DNA of 64,000 bases, taken from contig VWYX01000013.1 of NCBI GenBank assembly GCA_013396525.1, positions 591,888 to 655,887 of the forward strand, given 5' to 3'. The notes below the pieces were generated by a model, which saw only the letters and a list, made by a program, of their open reading frames with translations, made no database searches and had not been told where the DNA came from. A program made the translations under genes and the position numbers. The first letter of the stretch is position 1. Each line of letters opens with the position of its first letter. This document shows, piece by piece, positions 60,901 to 64,000 of the stretch. This stretch comes from Chaetorhynchus papuensis. Its lineage: Eukaryota > Chordata > Aves > Passeriformes > Rhipiduridae.

Positions 60901-63026
60901 CAGCTTGAAATTGTACAGGAATTTAGCTATTGTACTGTGTGTGCCTTTGGCTTGGAAAGAACCTAACAGTCTGCTAGCAGAGACTAAAGTGGGCACAGAC
61001 CTGTTCAACAGGAGCTGCACGAACTTCGTATTTTTTAGCTAGAAACCAAATGTTTAATCATTAATCTGGGTGTGTTTTAGCCTCCTATGTTTTCAGATCA
61101 TCCTTTTTTTTACATTCGTATTTCTGTGACAGATCTGCAACGTGACATCATTATGCCGTGTGATTCCGATTTTGATCTTACGTAATACTATGGGGAAGAT
61201 TGTTTTACATGCATCACCAATACCAAATTTTTAGCCTCTCTCAGTTTTTTTCTAAAAAGTTTCTTGAGAAAGAAATTTACTTAGTTTTTCTTACTCTGTT
61301 TTATATAAATCAATATAATTTAATATTTTTACTTTTGTTTCGGTTAATCTTAAAAAGATTTCATTATCCCAGCAATTTCTTAGGCATTGAAAGCAGGTGC
61401 ACTATTCCTAAATAGTTTTTGCTTTTTTTCCCCAACAGTACATACCTTCATGTACCATTTACTCTTCTGATTCTTCATGTAACTGCTAAGTATTAGGATA
61501 CTGTTAAAGTTTTTTAGCACAATAGGTTGAATTTATTGGTTCTGCTATTTTTAATATATTCTAGTGGTACAAAGTCTTTAATGTACTGTCATTTCCAAGT
61601 CTTTCTCATTACTCCTTTTCTGCAGTTACTAGACTCTATTTTCCATTATGATTTTCAGTCGAGACTGAAACAAAAGCTCTCTTACAGAAATCCTTCTCCC
61701 ATTCAGTGAGTTACTTTCCCTATTTGGTCTTAGCTTTCATTGTGCTCCCCTTGCTCTTTGTCTGTCCAAATGCAGCCCGGCCCCCCTGCATTTCTTTTGG
61801 AATACACCCTTTTGTACCTTATTTTATACAGTAGTTGGCTTTTGTTAAAGGATGTGGTCTTATGTAAATACCCTTTAGTTGTCTGTGCTTCTTTTCTAAC
61901 TTTAATTTCTTTGCTGTTTCAAGTTGGTCTGCCAGCACAGAGACCACATTATAAAGTCCTTAAGGCGAGATTGTGCCTGATTTATGACTCGGAAGTACAT
62001 CATCGATGCTACCATAACTAGTTGCTGTTTGTCTTTCCTTTCTGCTTATGAAATAAAGTACATTTTTCAACAATGTCTGAGAGACCTGACAAAATTACTA
62101 CCATGAATTTCTGTTCTGTTAAGTTTTTTCATAAAAAATTTAAATTTTCATGAGCTTATTTAAATGGCAATGAAAGCAGTCATCTTTCTGTATTTTTATT
62201 TATTTATTTACATTCGCCCGTAAACAACTATAATAATTATGACCAAATATGCAACAAATTCATTTCTGCATAGTAATACCCTGAGAATCCCATTGACTTC
62301 AGGCAGTTAAAATTGTATGACGACCCAGAATCTGACCAATTAAAAATTAATTAGATTACTGTTAATATAGTTGAATAATGTTTCATATAAGGAATGCTGA
62401 AATTAAAAAAAAATGGAATCATTGTATTGTTTAAAAAAATTAAATCCCCTCCTAATTCATGGCACAGTATGTAAGTATTGCTTTGCAATATTTTAGTTTA
62501 GTTATATGTCTCCTTAAGAAAAACAAACATCCTGATTTATTATTGCTTTGCAGAGTAAATTTTAATGAGTGAAATTTCACTAATGATTAAAATCCATTTT
62601 CTAAACTATAATTTTTTTTTTTGGAGGCAGAGTGCCTTTGTAATAGGCATGTTTAGGTTTAAAATTATTGTTGCTCGTACCTCAGTTACTATTTGGCGTA
62701 TATTAGAAGAATATTTTAATGAAATTTAAATAATTAGTCTTTATTTTTAATATATTAATTATGCTACGTATTTGAAATATTTTTGGATACTGTTGGATTG
62801 CTTCCCTACAGCAGGAAGTAGCTTCCCCATATAGTATATTTTAGTTATATAATCAACATTTTTATATATTTATGTCAGCTGAAAATGGCCAAGTTATTTG
62901 GACTTGACACAATGCTAAAAAAATGTAGGACTCGAATTTTTTGCCATACTGACTCAAGACACTTGTGTATGGGTTTTGAGATTTATTCTTAGCATGAGCT
63001 ATCACACATTCTTTTCCCAACAAACA
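54979..63026. other. AT-rich unannotated sequence
   Basis: No gene recognised. A possible plus-strand acceptor at 55,842 is followed by 33 open codons beginning SSPLCCNFCTPGSECF and then TGA, with no supporting context. An AATAAA near 62,052 follows a slightly GC-richer stretch (about 61,740-62,030) but has no identifiable gene. Confidence 0.5.
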
Positions 63027-63130
63027 AATATATGTATATACACACAATAATATATATTACATATACGTGTGTGTGTGTGTTATATGTAAATATATAATAC
63101 ATATTTATCTATCTATAAAATATAGATATC
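63027..63130. repeat. Compound AT/(TG)n microsatellite
   Basis: (TA)n, (CA)n, (TG)n (about 63,066-63,081), then further TA and TATC units. Confidence 0.9.
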
Positions 63131-64000
63131 TCTTTATTTTTATAGAACTACACCATGGTGTTTGAAGCAAAGCATTCTGCAATTGAGACCTAGGAAGTGT
63201 GCAAAGGAAAGCTTTTACACCATCTAGAAAAGAGGAATATTCGAATCTGCAGCCAAAGTCCAAAAATTTCCCATATGTTTCTGTTTGCATTGTAAGGGGT
63301 ACAGTTTTTAAGAGTCATAAAGGAGAGAAACAAGGTGAGACTCTGTTCCAGATTCGCATCTGTGTTACAGTTAAGACAAGTTTTTTATTATAGGCAGGCC
63401 ACATAGCATTAAGGTTAACTGTCTTCAGTTGCTTTCATTTCATTTCCTTCTAATTTATGATAATTTTAAATTGTTTAGCCACAAGTTGTCTAGTCCAACC
63501 TATTTAAATCAGGAGATAGATAATAAATACTTGAGAAAGATATTTTATTGCATATTCTACATATAGAATAGACTATTCTATAGTCTGTTCTCTGAATGAT
63601 GTAGATATCCAAATTGAAAGTGGTCCTATAATACAAAAGGTATTCGGTTTTATTATTAGTTTAAATGCATGACTAAGTATTTACATATTAGTCCTAAATT
63701 CTTGGCATTGGCTGTTCTGAGTGCCTTGACGTTACTGTGATGAAGTTAGATGAATCTTGCTTTTGGTTTCTATTTTTCTGACATAACACGTATTATACTA
63801 GCATCATAAGACACTATGGGATTGGACAATACTAAATATATAGCAAGATAAAAAGCAGGGTAGCTTTGTGAGGAAAGACAAAAGCAGGTACTAAGAGGAC
63901 TGAAAAATATCTTGATAATTCTAGTCTGTTTTTCACTAACATATCTACTTATATATCCAGCTACTAATTTTACTTAGTGAAGAAACAGATGAAATAGATA
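63131..64000. other. AT-rich unannotated sequence
   Basis: I see no gene or recognisable repeat. 'tagtccaacct' near 63,492 is a possible scrap of CR1 but too short to call. Confidence 0.55.

Noticed and set aside
61740..62060. Possible 3' UTR with AATAAA near 62,052
   Set aside because: AATAAA is frequent in AT-rich DNA and no upstream coding sequence was found.
63480..63510. 'gtctagtccaacct' as a minus-strand CR1 end
   Set aside because: Similarity stops after about 15 bp.

Overview
The window looks like a gene-poor, AT-rich stretch of a bird nuclear genome. The main evidence is repeat content. There are several CR1 LINE 3' ends of the avian type: GATTCTATGATT-like terminal repeats and the conserved 'aggtcccttccaacc' tail. 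There is also one tRNA-Ile-headed, CR1-tailed SINE of the kind described from zebra finch (TguSINE1-like), which hints at a songbird or close relative; this is inference from one old copy. No bacterial-type genes, rRNA genes, CRISPR arrays, CpG islands or long open reading frames were seen. Nearly all short ORFs look like chance frames in AT-rich DNA.

Layout: 1.8-2.7 kb, a minus-strand CR1 whose endonuclease segment is joined to the C-terminal/3'UTR segment. 6.1-6.6 kb, a plus-strand CR1 with a similar internal deletion. 15.1-16.8 kb, a locally GC- and CpG-richer block with an exon-like segment (good acceptor, perfect GTGAGT donor). 22.4-22.7 kb, a plus-strand CR1 3' end. 25.3-25.44 kb, the tRNA/CR1 SINE. 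About 33.5-35.8 kb, the remnant of a DIRS-like tyrosine-recombinase retrotransposon; the recombinase part (34.9-35.8 kb) is clear, the part upstream is uncertain. 53.85-53.92 kb, a worn CR1 tail. The rest is unannotated AT-rich sequence with microsatellites (about 3.5, 38.0, 39.7, 50.2 and 63.1 kb) and small palindromes.

A few isolated segments have the look of vertebrate exons. The best is a 90-bp minus-strand segment at 54,889-54,978. Others are 3,662-3,765 (plus) and a terminal-type segment at 10,513-10,688 (minus). I recognise none of them as a known gene, and in 64 kb of AT-rich DNA some such pseudo-exons are expected by chance. The window is therefore best read as intergenic DNA or a very large intron. 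Its most unusual content is the DIRS-like element, a retrotransposon class not normally counted among bird repeats.
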